This document shows positions 55,608-63,758 of a stretch of 64,000 nt of DNA, piece by piece; position 1 is the first letter of the stretch; every line of letters begins with the position of its first letter. This DNA is from Streptomyces coffeae (GTDB taxonomy: Bacteria; Actinomycetota; Actinomycetes; Streptomycetales; Streptomycetaceae). Both the position numbers and the translations under genes were made by a program. Where the stretch lies: assembly GCF_016741875.1 (NCBI RefSeq), contig NZ_JAERRF010000006.1, positions 248,001 through 312,000 on the forward strand. Reading direction: 5' to 3'. The notes beneath the pieces were generated by a model. It had not been told where the DNA came from. It did no database searches and saw only the letters and a list, made by a program, of their open reading frames with translations.

Positions 55608-56603
55608 ATGCTGATCCTCGGCCAAGATGACGTCGCCGCCCTGCTGGACACCGATGCGCTGATCGACGCGCTCGCCGCGGCCATGGCCGACCTCAGCGCC
55701 GGGCGCGCCGTCGTCCCCGCCCGCACCGGGGCGGCACTCCCCGAAGACCCGACGACGATGCTGGTGGACATGCCCGCCTATGTGCCCTCGACCCGGGCGC
55801 TGATCAGCAAGTCGGTGTCGGTGTTTCCCGGCAACGCGGGCGGCCCGGTCCCGGTGCGGCAGGGCGTGATGCTGGTGTTCGACCCCGACACCGGAGCTCC
55901 CGCGGCGCTGATGGACGCCACCTGGATCACGGCGGCCCGCACCGGAGCCTGCTCCGCGCTCTCCGCTCGGCTGCTGGCCCGTGAGGACGCCTCCGTGCTG
56001 GCCGTCCTGGGCACCGGGCCGCAGGCGCGGGCCCATGCGCTCGCCGCCGTCCGGGTGCGGCCGATCCGTGAGATACGCGTCGCGGGCCGGGACCGCACCA
56101 GGACGGCGGCGTTCGCGCAGGAGATCGCACAGGAGGCGGCGGTGAGCGGGGCGGCGGTGCGTGCCGCGGCGTCATACCAGGAGGCACTGGACGGTGCCGA
56201 TGTCGTCTGCGCGGCCACCTACGCCGATGAACCGGTCGTCCGCCGCTCCTGGATCGCACCGGGCACGCACATCACCTCGGTCGGCTACAACCCGCGGGGG
56301 CGGGAGATCGACGACGCCACCGTCGCCGACGCGCTGCTGTTCGTGGAGTCCCGCGCGGCGGCGCTGTCCGCCGTTCCCCCCAACCGCGATCTCGCCGACC
56401 CGATCGACAGCGGTCTGATCACCCCCGGCCATGTCCGGGCCGAGTTGGGGGAACTGGTGGCGGGAACGGCCGTCGGCCGTACGGAGGACACCCAGATCAC
56501 CCTCTACAAGTCGGTGGGCGTGGCCGTGCAGGACGCTGCCGCGGCCGCACTGGTGCTGGCCGCCGCGCGGGAGCGCGGAGTGGGGCGGAAGGTCTCGCTC
56601 TGA
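55608..56603 (+). CDS. Ornithine cyclodeaminase / mu-crystallin family protein
   Basis: 331 residues from ATG 55608, probably leaderless. N-terminal LILGQDDVAALLD and VSVFPGNAGGPVPVRQG are the family opening; the NAD loop is LGTGPQARAHALAAVR near residue 130, followed by RVAGRDRTRTAAFA and a YKSVGVAVQDAA C-terminal block. Members cyclise ornithine to proline, reduce imines, or act as ketimine or alanine dehydrogenases. The specific reaction cannot be chosen by eye. Confidence 0.9.
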   Translation: MLILGQDDVAALLDTDALIDALAAAMADLSAGRAVVPARTGAALPEDPTTMLVDMPAYVPSTRALISKSVSVFPGNAGGPVPVRQGVMLVFDPDTGAPAALMDATWITAARTGACSALSARLLAREDASVLAVLGTGPQARAHALAAVRVRPIREIRVAGRDRTRTAAFAQEIAQEAAVSGAAVRAAASYQEALDGADVVCAATYADEPVVRRSWIAPGTHITSVGYNPRGREIDDATVADALLFVESRAAALSAVPPNRDLADPIDSGLITPGHVRAELGELVAGTAVGRTEDTQITLYKSVGVAVQDAAAAALVLAAARERGVGRKVSL

Positions 56604-56645
56604 CGCCGGACCTCAGGGGGAGGACAGGAACAGTCAACCGCCGAT

Positions 56646-56692
56646 GCCCCTGCGGACACCGGCGGTCGGATCGTGCGTGTGTCTGCGGGGGC
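56646..56692. terminator. Hairpin between convergent genes
   Basis: Fourteen-base arms (56646-56659 and 56679-56692) pair with one C-U/G-U type wobble and one mismatch, with a 19-nt loop. It sits between the stops at 56603 and 56698. Confidence 0.5.
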
Positions 56693-56697
56693 GTGTC

Positions 56698-57144
56698 TCA
56701 GTGCGGCGTGGCCGCGGGTTCGAGTACGAAGACGGGGATCTGCCGCTCCGTCTTCCGCTGGTAGTCGGCGTAGTCGGGGTACGCCTGGACCGCGCGCTCC
56801 CACCACAGCGCCTTCTCGTCGCCTGTGACCTCGCGTGCCGTCATGTCCTGGCGCACCGGGCCGTCCCGCAGCTCCACGCGGGGATCGGCCACCACGTTGT
56901 GGTACCAGACCGGGTGCTTGGGGGCGCCGCCCAGGGAGGCGACGATGGCGTAGCGGCCGTTGTGCTCCACCCGCATCAGCGGTGTCTTGCGGATCTTGCC
57001 GCTTTTCGCGCCCCGCGTCGTCAGCAGCACGACGGGCAGGCCCCTGATCGTCGTGCCCTTGGTGCCCCCGGAGCTCTCGATCAACTCGACCTGGTCACGC
57101 ACCCACTTCTCCGGGCTCGGCCGGTATTCGCCCTCCAGCGGCAT
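56698..57144 (-). CDS. F420-type nitroreductase-like oxidoreductase (Ddn/DUF385 family)
   Basis: 148 residues from ATG 57144, after GGAGG. The family pattern is clear: [51 protein letters not shown]. In mycobacteria these are deazaflavin (F420)-dependent reductases such as Ddn. Small split-barrel fold, cytosolic or membrane-associated. It is convergent with the mu-crystallin-like gene. Confidence 0.9.
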   Translation of the reverse strand: MPLEGEYRPSPEKWVRDQVELIESSGGTKGTTIRGLPVVLLTTRGAKSGKIRKTPLMRVEHNGRYAIVASLGGAPKHPVWYHNVVADPRVELRDGPVRQDMTAREVTGDEKALWWERAVQAYPDYADYQRKTERQIPVFVLEPAATPH

Positions 57145-57287
57145 GGTCCGCCTCCTCGTCGGTCGGTCGCCGGTCGCCCGGCAACATGGGTCCGGTGCGC
57201 CGCACCGGCGGTGACACTCCCGTAACACCGACCGCCCGCCCGGTCATTCCGGAGCGCCTCGACCGCCCGCGCACCCACCCGGGCGGC

Positions 57288-57902
57288 TCACGGGGCGGGT
57301 GCGAGCGCCCCCATCAGCGCCCGTGCGCACAGCTCGCGCACCTGCTCCCGGGACGGGCCGGGCTCGTCCAGCCACTCCAGACAGACGGCGACCATGAAGG
57401 CCAGCCAGCCGCGTACCGCGAGACGCAGCGCGCGCGGGTCCCGGGGCGGGTCCACCGCCGAGGGGTCCACCGCGAGGGCTTCGAGGATCTGCTCCTCCAC
57501 CCCCGCCAGGTACTCCTTGTGCACCGCGCGCACCGTCGGATCGCCCGCCGCCTCCGCGCGGTGGAAGGTGCGGAAACCCGAGGCGTGCTGCTCGACATGG
57601 GTGAGGAAGGCGTCCAGACCGGTGTTGATCTGCTCCTGGAACGACAGTCCGGGCACCGCCTCCGTGAGCGTCAGCATCCGCTCGCTCTCCCGGCGGACCA
57701 CCGCCGCGAAGAACTCCCGCTTGGTCGGGAAGTAGTGATAGAGCAGCCCCCGGGAGACTCCCGCGATCTCGGCCACCCGCTCGACCCACACATCGTCGTA
57801 GGGGTGCTGGGCGAACAGCCGCGCCCCCACCGACAGCAACTGCTCCTTGCGCTCCTCGGTGCTCATCCGGCGACGGGTGCGCCCACAGGGGTTGGCGGCC
57901 AT
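57288..57902 (-). CDS. TetR-family regulator divergent from P450
   Basis: 204 residues from ATG 57902. Helix-turn-helix VERVAEIAGVSRGLLYHYFPT near residues 40-60, preceded by the RRRMSTEERKEQLLSVGARL helix. It is divergent from a CYP102-like P450; in Bacillus megaterium the repressor of P450-BM3 (Bm3R1), and FatR in B. subtilis, are also TetR proteins encoded next to CYP102 genes. A similar fatty-acid-relieved repression is plausible here but unproven. Confidence 0.88.
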   Translation of the reverse strand: MAANPCGRTRRRMSTEERKEQLLSVGARLFAQHPYDDVWVERVAEIAGVSRGLLYHYFPTKREFFAAVVRRESERMLTLTEAVPGLSFQEQINTGLDAFLTHVEQHASGFRTFHRAEAAGDPTVRAVHKEYLAGVEEQILEALAVDPSAVDPPRDPRALRLAVRGWLAFMVAVCLEWLDEPGPSREQVRELCARALMGALAPAP

Positions 57903-57915
57903 GGCAGCACCCTAC

Positions 57916-57930
57916 TTGACGCCGGTTCAA
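57916..57930. promoter_or_regulatory. Near-palindrome between TetR and P450 genes, candidate operator
   Basis: TTGAC-GCCGG-TTCAA is symmetric except for one base and overlaps a TTGACG -35-like hexamer (57916-57921). A second TTCAA/TTGAA pair extends to 57960. It lies 14 bases upstream of the TetR start codon. Confidence 0.4.
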
Positions 57931-58023
57931 CACCAGGATCAGACTGAGCGCGCTATTGAATCCACGTATAACAAGCGGCGGGAGCCTCCCCATGGGCCGC
58001 CGCGCACGAGGGAGATGGCACAC

Positions 58024-59493
58024 ATGGCGCAGATGACGGGGGCGGCGGACGGCGCCACGGTGCCCAGCGGATTCCGCGGCGCGGAGCTGGGCTGGCCCGA
58101 GCTCCACCGCATCCCGCGTCCGCCGCGCCGGCTGCCACTGCTCGGCGATGTGCTCGGGGCCAACCCGCGCACTCCGGTCCAGGACTCGATGCGGCTGGCG
58201 CGCCGTCTCGGCCCGGTGTTCCGGCGGAAGGCGTTCGGCCGGGAGATCGTCTTCGTCTGGGGCGCGGAGCCGGCCGCGGACCTGGCCGACGAGTCCCGGT
58301 TCGCCAAACACGTCGGCCTCGGGGTCGCCAATCTCCGCCCGGTGGTGGGCGACGGGCTGTTCACCGCCTACAACCACGAGCCCAACTGGCAGCTGGCACA
58401 CGACATCCTGGCGCCCGGGTTCAGCCGCACCGCCATGGAGGGCTACCACCGGGCGATGCTGGACGTCGCCGCCCGGCTGACGGACACCTGGGACGGCCGG
58501 GAGAAGGCGGGCGTCGCGGTGGACGTGCCCGGCGACATGACGAAGCTGACGCTCGAGACCATCGCCAGAACCGGGTTCGGCCACGACTTCGGCTCCTTCG
58601 AACGCGACCGGCCGCACCCCTTCGTCTCCGCGATGGTCGGCACGCTCTCCCACGCCCAGCGCCGCAATGTCCTCCCGCCCGGAGCGGCCCCCCTGATGCG
58701 GCGCGCCGAGCGGCGCAACGCGGCCGACATGGCGTACCTCAACCGCACCGTCGACACCATCGTCGCCGCCCGCCGCGCCGACGGGGCCCTGCGCGGACAC
58801 GCCGACCTGCTGGACCGGATGCTGGAGGTGGCTCATCCGGAGACGGGTGAGCGGCTGTCCGCGGAGAACATCCGCCGCCAGGTCATCACCTTCCTGGTCG
58901 CGGGCCATGAGACCACCTCCGGCGCGCTGTCCTTCGCCCTGCACTACCTCGCGAGCCACCCCGATGTCCTGGCGCGTGCCCAGCGCGAGGTGGACCAGGT
59001 GTGGGGCGACACCGGCGAGCCCGGGTACGAGCAGGTGGCCAAGGTCCGCTATCTGCGCCGGGTCCTGGACGAATCGCTCCGGCTGTGGCCCACCGCTCCC
59101 GCGTTCGCCCGCGAGGCGCTCCACGACACCCTGCTCTGCGGGATCCACCCCATGCGGCGCGGCGCCTGGGCACTGGTACTGACCGCGATGCTGCACCGCG
59201 ACCCCGCGGTGTGGGGGCCGGACCCCGAGGCGTTCGACCCGGACCGCTTCGCGCCGAAGGCGGTACGCGCCCGGCCCGCCCAGGTGTTCAAGCCGTTCGG
59301 CACCGGGGCGCGCGCCTGTATCGGCCGCCAGTTCGCCCTCCACGAGGCCACCTTGGTGCTGGGGCTGCTGGTGCGCCGCTACGATCTGCACCCCGACCCC
59401 GGCTACCGGCTCCGGGTCACCGAGCGACTCACGCTGCTGCCGCAGGGCCTTACGCTGCGACTCAGCCGCAGGAGCCGCGCCGCCCGGGAGTAG
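58024..59493 (+). CDS. Cytochrome P450, CYP102-like heme domain without reductase
   Basis: 489 residues from ATG 58024, nine bases after GAGGGAG (ATG 58015 would give 492). I-helix AGHETTSG near 295, ExxR in DESLRLWPTAPA, heme loop FGTGARACIGRQFALHEATL with Cys432. The segments IPRPPRRLPLLGDVLG, EPNWQLAHDILAPGFS and the post-Cys HEATLVLGLLV strongly resemble the heme domain of P450-BM3 (CYP102), a fatty-acid hydroxylase. Unlike CYP102 the protein ends after the heme domain, so it needs separate ferredoxin/reductase partners. It is coupled to an APC permease two bases downstream. Confidence 0.9.
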   Translation: MAQMTGAADGATVPSGFRGAELGWPELHRIPRPPRRLPLLGDVLGANPRTPVQDSMRLARRLGPVFRRKAFGREIVFVWGAEPAADLADESRFAKHVGLGVANLRPVVGDGLFTAYNHEPNWQLAHDILAPGFSRTAMEGYHRAMLDVAARLTDTWDGREKAGVAVDVPGDMTKLTLETIARTGFGHDFGSFERDRPHPFVSAMVGTLSHAQRRNVLPPGAAPLMRRAERRNAADMAYLNRTVDTIVAARRADGALRGHADLLDRMLEVAHPETGERLSAENIRRQVITFLVAGHETTSGALSFALHYLASHPDVLARAQREVDQVWGDTGEPGYEQVAKVRYLRRVLDESLRLWPTAPAFAREALHDTLLCGIHPMRRGAWALVLTAMLHRDPAVWGPDPEAFDPDRFAPKAVRARPAQVFKPFGTGARACIGRQFALHEATLVLGLLVRRYDLHPDPGYRLRVTERLTLLPQGLTLRLSRRSRAARE

Positions 59494-59495
59494 CC

Positions 59496-60779
59496 ATGAG
59501 CCAGCCGCCGACCGAGTCCGAGGTGCCCGGCTCCGCCGGTCCACCGTCGGAGCTGGGACGCCGGCTCGGTGTGTTCGACGCGGTGGTGGTGGGCCTCGGC
59601 GCGATGCTCGGCGCCGGGATCTTCGCCGCCCTCGCCCCCGCGGCACACGCCGCGGGATCCGGGCTGCTGATCGGCCTGGCGGTGGCGGCGGTGGTGGCGT
59701 ACTGCAACGCCACCTCCTCCGCGCGGCTGGCCGCCCGCTACCCCGCGTCGGGCGGCACCTATGTGTACGGCCGTGAGCGGCTGGGGGAGTTCTGGGGCCA
59801 CCTGGCCGGATGGGCGTTCGTGGTCGGCAAGACCGCGTCCTGCGCGGCGATGGCGCTGACCGTCGGGGCGTACGTCTGGGAGGACCACGCGCGGGTCGTG
59901 GCGGTGGCGGCCGTGGTGGCGCTGACCGCGGTCGACTACCTCGGTGTTCGCAAGGCCGCCTGGCTGACCAGGGTCATCGTGGCCGTTGTGCTGGCGGTAC
60001 TGGCCGCCGTGGTGGTCGGCGCGCTCACCTCCGGCGCGGCCGACGCTTCCCGGCTCGACCCGGGCGGCGACACCACCCCCGGCGGGGTGCTGCGCGCCGC
60101 GGGGCTGCTGTTCTTCGCCTTCGCCGGGTACGCCCGGATCGCCACCCTCGGTGAGGAGGTGCGCGATCCGGCACGCACCATCCCGCGCGCCGTACCGCTG
60201 GCGCTGGGCATCACCCTGGCCGTCTACGCGGCGGTCGCGATCGCGGTGTTGAGCGTGCTGGGCGCCGACGGGCTGGCCGGGGCCTCGGCCCCGCTGGCCG
60301 ACGCCGTCCGCGCCGCCGGGCTGCCGGGTCTGGCGCCGGTGGTGCGCGTGGGCGCCGCGGTGGGCGCGCTGGGCTCGCTGCTGGCGCTGATCCTGGGAGT
60401 CTCCCGGACCACCCTGGCCATGGCACGCGACCGGCGGCTGCCGTCACCGCTGGCCGCGGTCCATCCGCGGTTCGCGGTGCCGCACCGCGCGGTGGTGGCC
60501 GTCGGGGCTGTGGTGGCGGTCCTGGCGGCCACGGTGGATCTGCGCGGGGCGATCGGATTCTCGTCGTTCGGCGTGCTGGTCTACTACGCCATCGCCAACG
60601 CCGCGGCCTGGACCCTCGCCCCGGCCGAGGGGCGTCCGGTACGCGCGGTGCCGGCGCTGGGGCTGGCCGGGTGTGCGGCCCTGGCCTGCGCCCTCCCACT
60701 GACCTCGGTGCTCTCGGGGGCCGCGGTACTGGTCCTCGGGGCCTGTCTGTACGGGTTGCGGAGGGCGCCGGCGTCGTGA
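59496..60779 (+). CDS. APC-family amino acid permease
   Basis: 427 residues from ATG 59496, two bases after the P450 stop, so the genes are translated together. Twelve hydrophobic helices; helix 1 has GVFDAVVVGLGAMLGAGIF, the conserved GAxIGxGIF-type substrate motif, and FFAFAGYARIATLGEEVRDP is the helix 6-7 signature. APC proteins import or exchange amino acids and amines across the membrane. Pairing with a P450 and TetR suggests uptake or export of the P450 substrate or product; the substrate is unknown. Confidence 0.9.
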   Translation: MSQPPTESEVPGSAGPPSELGRRLGVFDAVVVGLGAMLGAGIFAALAPAAHAAGSGLLIGLAVAAVVAYCNATSSARLAARYPASGGTYVYGRERLGEFWGHLAGWAFVVGKTASCAAMALTVGAYVWEDHARVVAVAAVVALTAVDYLGVRKAAWLTRVIVAVVLAVLAAVVVGALTSGAADASRLDPGGDTTPGGVLRAAGLLFFAFAGYARIATLGEEVRDPARTIPRAVPLALGITLAVYAAVAIAVLSVLGADGLAGASAPLADAVRAAGLPGLAPVVRVGAAVGALGSLLALILGVSRTTLAMARDRRLPSPLAAVHPRFAVPHRAVVAVGAVVAVLAATVDLRGAIGFSSFGVLVYYAIANAAAWTLAPAEGRPVRAVPALGLAGCAALACALPLTSVLSGAAVLVLGACLYGLRRAPAS

Positions 60780-61124
60780 GTGTGCTGAGGTCGGATGGAA
60801 GTCGGTGGGGGCTATGCCGCGAGGGGATGTCCGGCGGTGTGACCAGGGGTGGGGGAGGGGATGCTGGACTCCTTGTCGCCGTCCCGCTCCACCGCGGCCG
60901 TCGCACCGTCCGCCCGGCTTCCCCGGGCGGGGAACGTCAGGTCCGGTACCTCGACCAGAGGCGGCAGATCGGGGGTGAGCAGGGGCTGCTCATTTCTGTC
61001 CATGAGCGACGGGTACCCACGCGCGCCGGGCTCATCCTGCGATACCGGTCACACTCGGACATCACGGTCAGTTCATGGCCGGGGACACCGGGGAAGCGGG
61101 ACACCTCATCCGTACACCGGGATG
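60780..61124. other. Intergenic region between APC permease and EamA genes
   Basis: About 345 bp between convergent genes. A low-confidence 63-codon frame lies on the minus strand (60812-61003, listed separately). Otherwise no terminator with a long stem and no recognisable RNA were found. Confidence 0.4.
60812..61003 (-). CDS. Doubtful small ORF, 63 residues
   Basis: ATG 61003 opens 63 codons (MDRNEQPLLTPDLPPLVEVP ... GHPLAA). The start is locally less GC-rich, as in many true starts, and a TACCCG hexamer six bases upstream could be a leaderless -10. There is no ribosome site and third-position GC is about 80 percent, lower than neighbours. The peptide has no Cys and no family I recognise. 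It lies 120 bp downstream of the EamA gene on the same strand. Possibly a small secreted-less peptide gene, possibly chance. Confidence 0.25.
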   Translation of the reverse strand: MDRNEQPLLTPDLPPLVEVPDLTFPARGSRADGATAAVERDGDKESSIPSPTPGHTAGHPLAA

Positions 61125-62093
61125 TCAGTCGGTCGGGGACGGCTCCTCGCGGGGCGCGGTGGTGGGCTGGGACACCGCCACCACCGTGGTCGGCGCCGGG
61201 CGCGGGCGGCGCCGGGAGACCCCCACTCCGGCCAGGCACAGCGCGCCGCCCGCCAGGGTGAGCAGCCCCGGCACCTCGTCCAGGAACAGCCAGGACATGA
61301 GCACCACCAGCGCGGGCACCACATAGGTGGTGGAGCCCATCTTCCCCGCGGTGGTACGGGCCAGGGCGAACGCCCAGGTGGTGAAGGCGAGGGCGGTCGG
61401 GAAGAGCCCCAGATAGACCACGTTGAGCGTGGCGGACAGCGGCGCGTCCGCGGCTTCCGAGACCAGGGCGCCGGTGAATGGCAGACAGGCCACCGTGCCG
61501 ATGAGGCAGCCGAAGGTGGTCACCTGGAGCGCCCCGGCGTGCCCCAGCGCGGGCTTCTGGGAGACGACACCGGTCGCGTAGGACACCGCGGCCAGTACAC
61601 ACAGCAGCACCCCGAGCACGGACGACCCGCCCGACCCGGACATCGACAACCCCACGACCACAGCACCGCCGAAGGACACCGCCATCCCGGCCAGCAGCGG
61701 CCGCGGCAGCCCCTCGCCCAGCAGCTTGCTGCTCAGCAGCGCGATGAGGATCGGCCCGATATTGACGACCATGGCCGCGGTGCCCGCGTCGACCTGCTGC
61801 TCACCCCAGTTGAGCGCCACCATGTAGAGGCCGAACCACAGGACTCCCGAGCTGATGATGCCCGGCCAGGCGGCGCGGGCCGGCAGCCCCACCCGGCGTA
61901 TCAGACTGATCGCGCCCAGCGCGAGGGTGCCGGTGAGCAGCCGCCCCAGCGCCAGGGCGCCCGGGGAGTACGCGTCGCCCGCGCTGCGGATGGAGACGAA
62001 GGCCGAGGCCCACAGGAGAACGGTGACGGCTGCCGCTGCCAGCGCGGGCCATTGCTGGTCGGAGCGGGTGTCCGTGGTATTGCTGATCGTCAT
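61125..62093 (-). CDS. EamA/DMT-family metabolite exporter
   Basis: 322 residues from ATG 62093. Ten hydrophobic helices in two EamA halves: LLWASAFVSIRSAGDAYSPG in the first and PTALAFTTWAFALARTTAGK with a VVPALVVLMSWLFLDEVPG second-repeat signature. DMT exporters release amino acids or small metabolites. It lies 62 bp downstream of an Lrp/AsnC gene on the same strand; Lrp-EamA pairs commonly mean amino-acid-responsive export. Confidence 0.9.
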   Translation of the reverse strand: MTISNTTDTRSDQQWPALAAAAVTVLLWASAFVSIRSAGDAYSPGALALGRLLTGTLALGAISLIRRVGLPARAAWPGIISSGVLWFGLYMVALNWGEQQVDAGTAAMVVNIGPILIALLSSKLLGEGLPRPLLAGMAVSFGGAVVVGLSMSGSGGSSVLGVLLCVLAAVSYATGVVSQKPALGHAGALQVTTFGCLIGTVACLPFTGALVSEAADAPLSATLNVVYLGLFPTALAFTTWAFALARTTAGKMGSTTYVVPALVVLMSWLFLDEVPGLLTLAGGALCLAGVGVSRRRPRPAPTTVVAVSQPTTAPREEPSPTD

Positions 62094-62155
62094 GGCGGCG
62101 AGGCTGGGCCCCGTTCCTTTCGGCTCTCGACGAACGATGGCGAACGCCGGTACGG

Positions 62156-62623
62156 CTAGGGCTGCTTGGGTTCCTTGGGCGGCTCGACGGGGCCGCGGTA
62201 GGGCAGGGTCCGGCTGAAGACCACGCTGGTGGTGGTGGAGCCGAACCGGGCCAACTCGTCCACGACCTCTTCCAGATGACGCATGGAGGTCGCGGCCACG
62301 CGCACGGTGTAGCAGTCGTCGCCGGTGGTGCGCAGACACTCAAGGATCTCCCGGCGCTCCTCGAGCACCCGGTGCAGCGGCTGATGCTGATGAGCGGAGT
62401 ACTTCAGGCGCACCAGCCCCAGCAGTGGGAAACCGGCCTTCTCCAGGTCGACTTCGGCCCGGTACCCGGTGATGACGCCCAGTGACTCCAGCCGCTTGAC
62501 GCGGTCGGTGGTCGCGGAGGCGCTCAAGCCGACCCGGCGGCTCAGCTCGGTGATCGGCAGCCGGCCGTCCTGCTGGAGTTCGGACAGGATCGACCAGTCA
62601 GTGGCATCGAGACTCTCGGTCAT
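62156..62623 (-). CDS. Lrp/AsnC-family transcriptional regulator
   Basis: 155 residues from ATG 62623, with GGTGG upstream. AsnC-type HTH at residues about 5-55 (LDATDWSILSELQQDGRLP, then LSRRVGLSASATTDRVKRLE), followed by the RAM ligand domain (GYRAEVDLEKAGFPLLGLVR ... GDDCYTVRVAATSMRHLEEVV). It senses an amino acid and probably controls the adjacent EamA exporter and itself. Confidence 0.92.
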   Translation of the reverse strand: MTESLDATDWSILSELQQDGRLPITELSRRVGLSASATTDRVKRLESLGVITGYRAEVDLEKAGFPLLGLVRLKYSAHQHQPLHRVLEERREILECLRTTGDDCYTVRVAATSMRHLEEVVDELARFGSTTTSVVFSRTLPYRGPVEPPKEPKQP

Positions 62624-62704
62624 TCGGCCACCGTACCGGCAGATCCACGGCGAGAACACCCTGAAGCCGTGAAAAGTCTGTCGCCTGAGGCCGGTGCGGG
62701 CTGC

Positions 62705-63496
62705 TCAGGCGAAGCTCACCCGCTCCAGCCAGAAGTCCAGCAGCTCGCCGTCACCGAGGACCTCGATGCCCTCGCCCCGGGCGGGGCGCCGCTTGTAGAC
62801 GAGGAGCAGCAGATCGGTGAGCGGAGCGCGGACGGCCACCGCGGCTTTCTCATGGGCGCGGCGCCAGACGATGGCCTCGCCGGTGAGGTCGACCACCCAC
62901 TCCGCCCGCGACTCCGGCGCGGTGTCGGTGGCGTGGAGATGGAGGGTGCGGCCGGGGCCGAGCAGTTCGCGCATCCAGGGGTGGACGTCGAAGTGGAACG
63001 GCAGCGAGCCCAGCTCCATCCACTCGTCCAGGGCGTCGAGCGCGACCTCCTCGTCGAGGGTGAACTCCGCGCCGAGCGCCAGGGCCGCGTCCGCCCGGTG
63101 CAACGCCGTCTCGTAGGCGAACCGGCGGGCGTAGAAGCGGGCGGTGCGGTCGGGGACCGGGGTCCACAGCTCCGCTTCGGGCCCGGCCTCGCGCAGGGCG
63201 TCCGCGAGCCCGGCGGCGCCCTCGGTGAGCCACGGGCCCAGCACGGCGGGGTCCTCGTGGGTGTACTCCGACAGGTCGCGGAAGTGGTGGTCGGGGATCG
63301 GCCCGGTCGCCCGGGTGCGGACGAGCGTCTCGGCCCAGCGCTGGCCCCCGCCGAGATGGCGCAGCAACTGACCGGCGTTCCAGCCCGGGCAGGAGGGGAC
63401 GGGAGTGGTCAGATCGGCGCTCTCGATATGGGAGGTCAGCAGCCGGGTCTGGGTGACGATCTCCGAGCAGTGGCGGTCATGGCTCAACAGCGTCAT
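62705..63496 (-). CDS. Maleylpyruvate isomerase-family (MDMPI/DinB-like) protein
   Basis: 263 residues from ATG 63496. The N-terminal DinB-like four-helix bundle starts SADLTTPVPSCPGWNAGQLLRHLGG, with His metal-ligand positions (HLGGGQRW and later ETALHRADA). The C-terminal MDMPI domain is at about 165-255. Actinobacterial members are mycothiol-dependent isomerases or unknown metal enzymes. Substrate not deducible. Confidence 0.88.
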   Translation of the reverse strand: MTLLSHDRHCSEIVTQTRLLTSHIESADLTTPVPSCPGWNAGQLLRHLGGGQRWAETLVRTRATGPIPDHHFRDLSEYTHEDPAVLGPWLTEGAAGLADALREAGPEAELWTPVPDRTARFYARRFAYETALHRADAALALGAEFTLDEEVALDALDEWMELGSLPFHFDVHPWMRELLGPGRTLHLHATDTAPESRAEWVVDLTGEAIVWRRAHEKAAVAVRAPLTDLLLLVYKRRPARGEGIEVLGDGELLDFWLERVSFA

Positions 63497-63547
63497 ACGG
63501 TCACGCTAAGCGCGCCGCGGAAAGTACCGCGAGGCGCCGTCGTTCGT

Positions 63548-63649
63548 CTGCGGCCGCGTCGTGGCTGGTCGCGCCCACGCGGCGGAGGCGCACATCGACA
63601 CAGCCCCGCGCCCCTTCGGGGCGCAACCGAACCGCACCGGACGTGAGCG
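63548..63649 (-). repeat. 102-bp dispersed intergenic repeat, copy B (inverted)
   Basis: Reverse complement of the 48516-48617 element, about 90 percent identical by eye, in the gap between the MDMPI gene and the last partial gene. It holds a short hairpin of its own (GCGCCCC-TTC-GGGGCGC near 63608-63624). Copies are 15 kb apart, in inverse orientation. Confidence 0.8.
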
Positions 63650-63705
63650 AGGCCGCTTAGTTCGCCTCACCGGCAATCAGCCGTGGCAGGACCGGCAGTA
63701 GAGCT

Positions 63706-63750
63706 CGGCGGGGGCCGCGGCCCCCGCCGCCGCGCGCAGCGGCGGCGGGG
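63706..63750 (-). terminator. Nested GC-rich hairpins after the last gene
   Basis: A 24-bp perfect palindrome (63706-63729, centre CCGCGG-like) overlaps a second 12-bp stem (63722-63733 with 63739-63750, loop GCGCA). The two structures are mutually exclusive. Both lie just beyond the stop of the 63759-64000 gene on the minus strand and probably terminate it. Confidence 0.7.
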
Positions 63751-63758
63751 TGGCGGAA

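Noticed and set aside
60849..62159. Plus-strand 436-codon frame across the EamA gene
   Set aside because: Antisense to a clear ten-helix exporter; Gly/Arg/His-rich composition.
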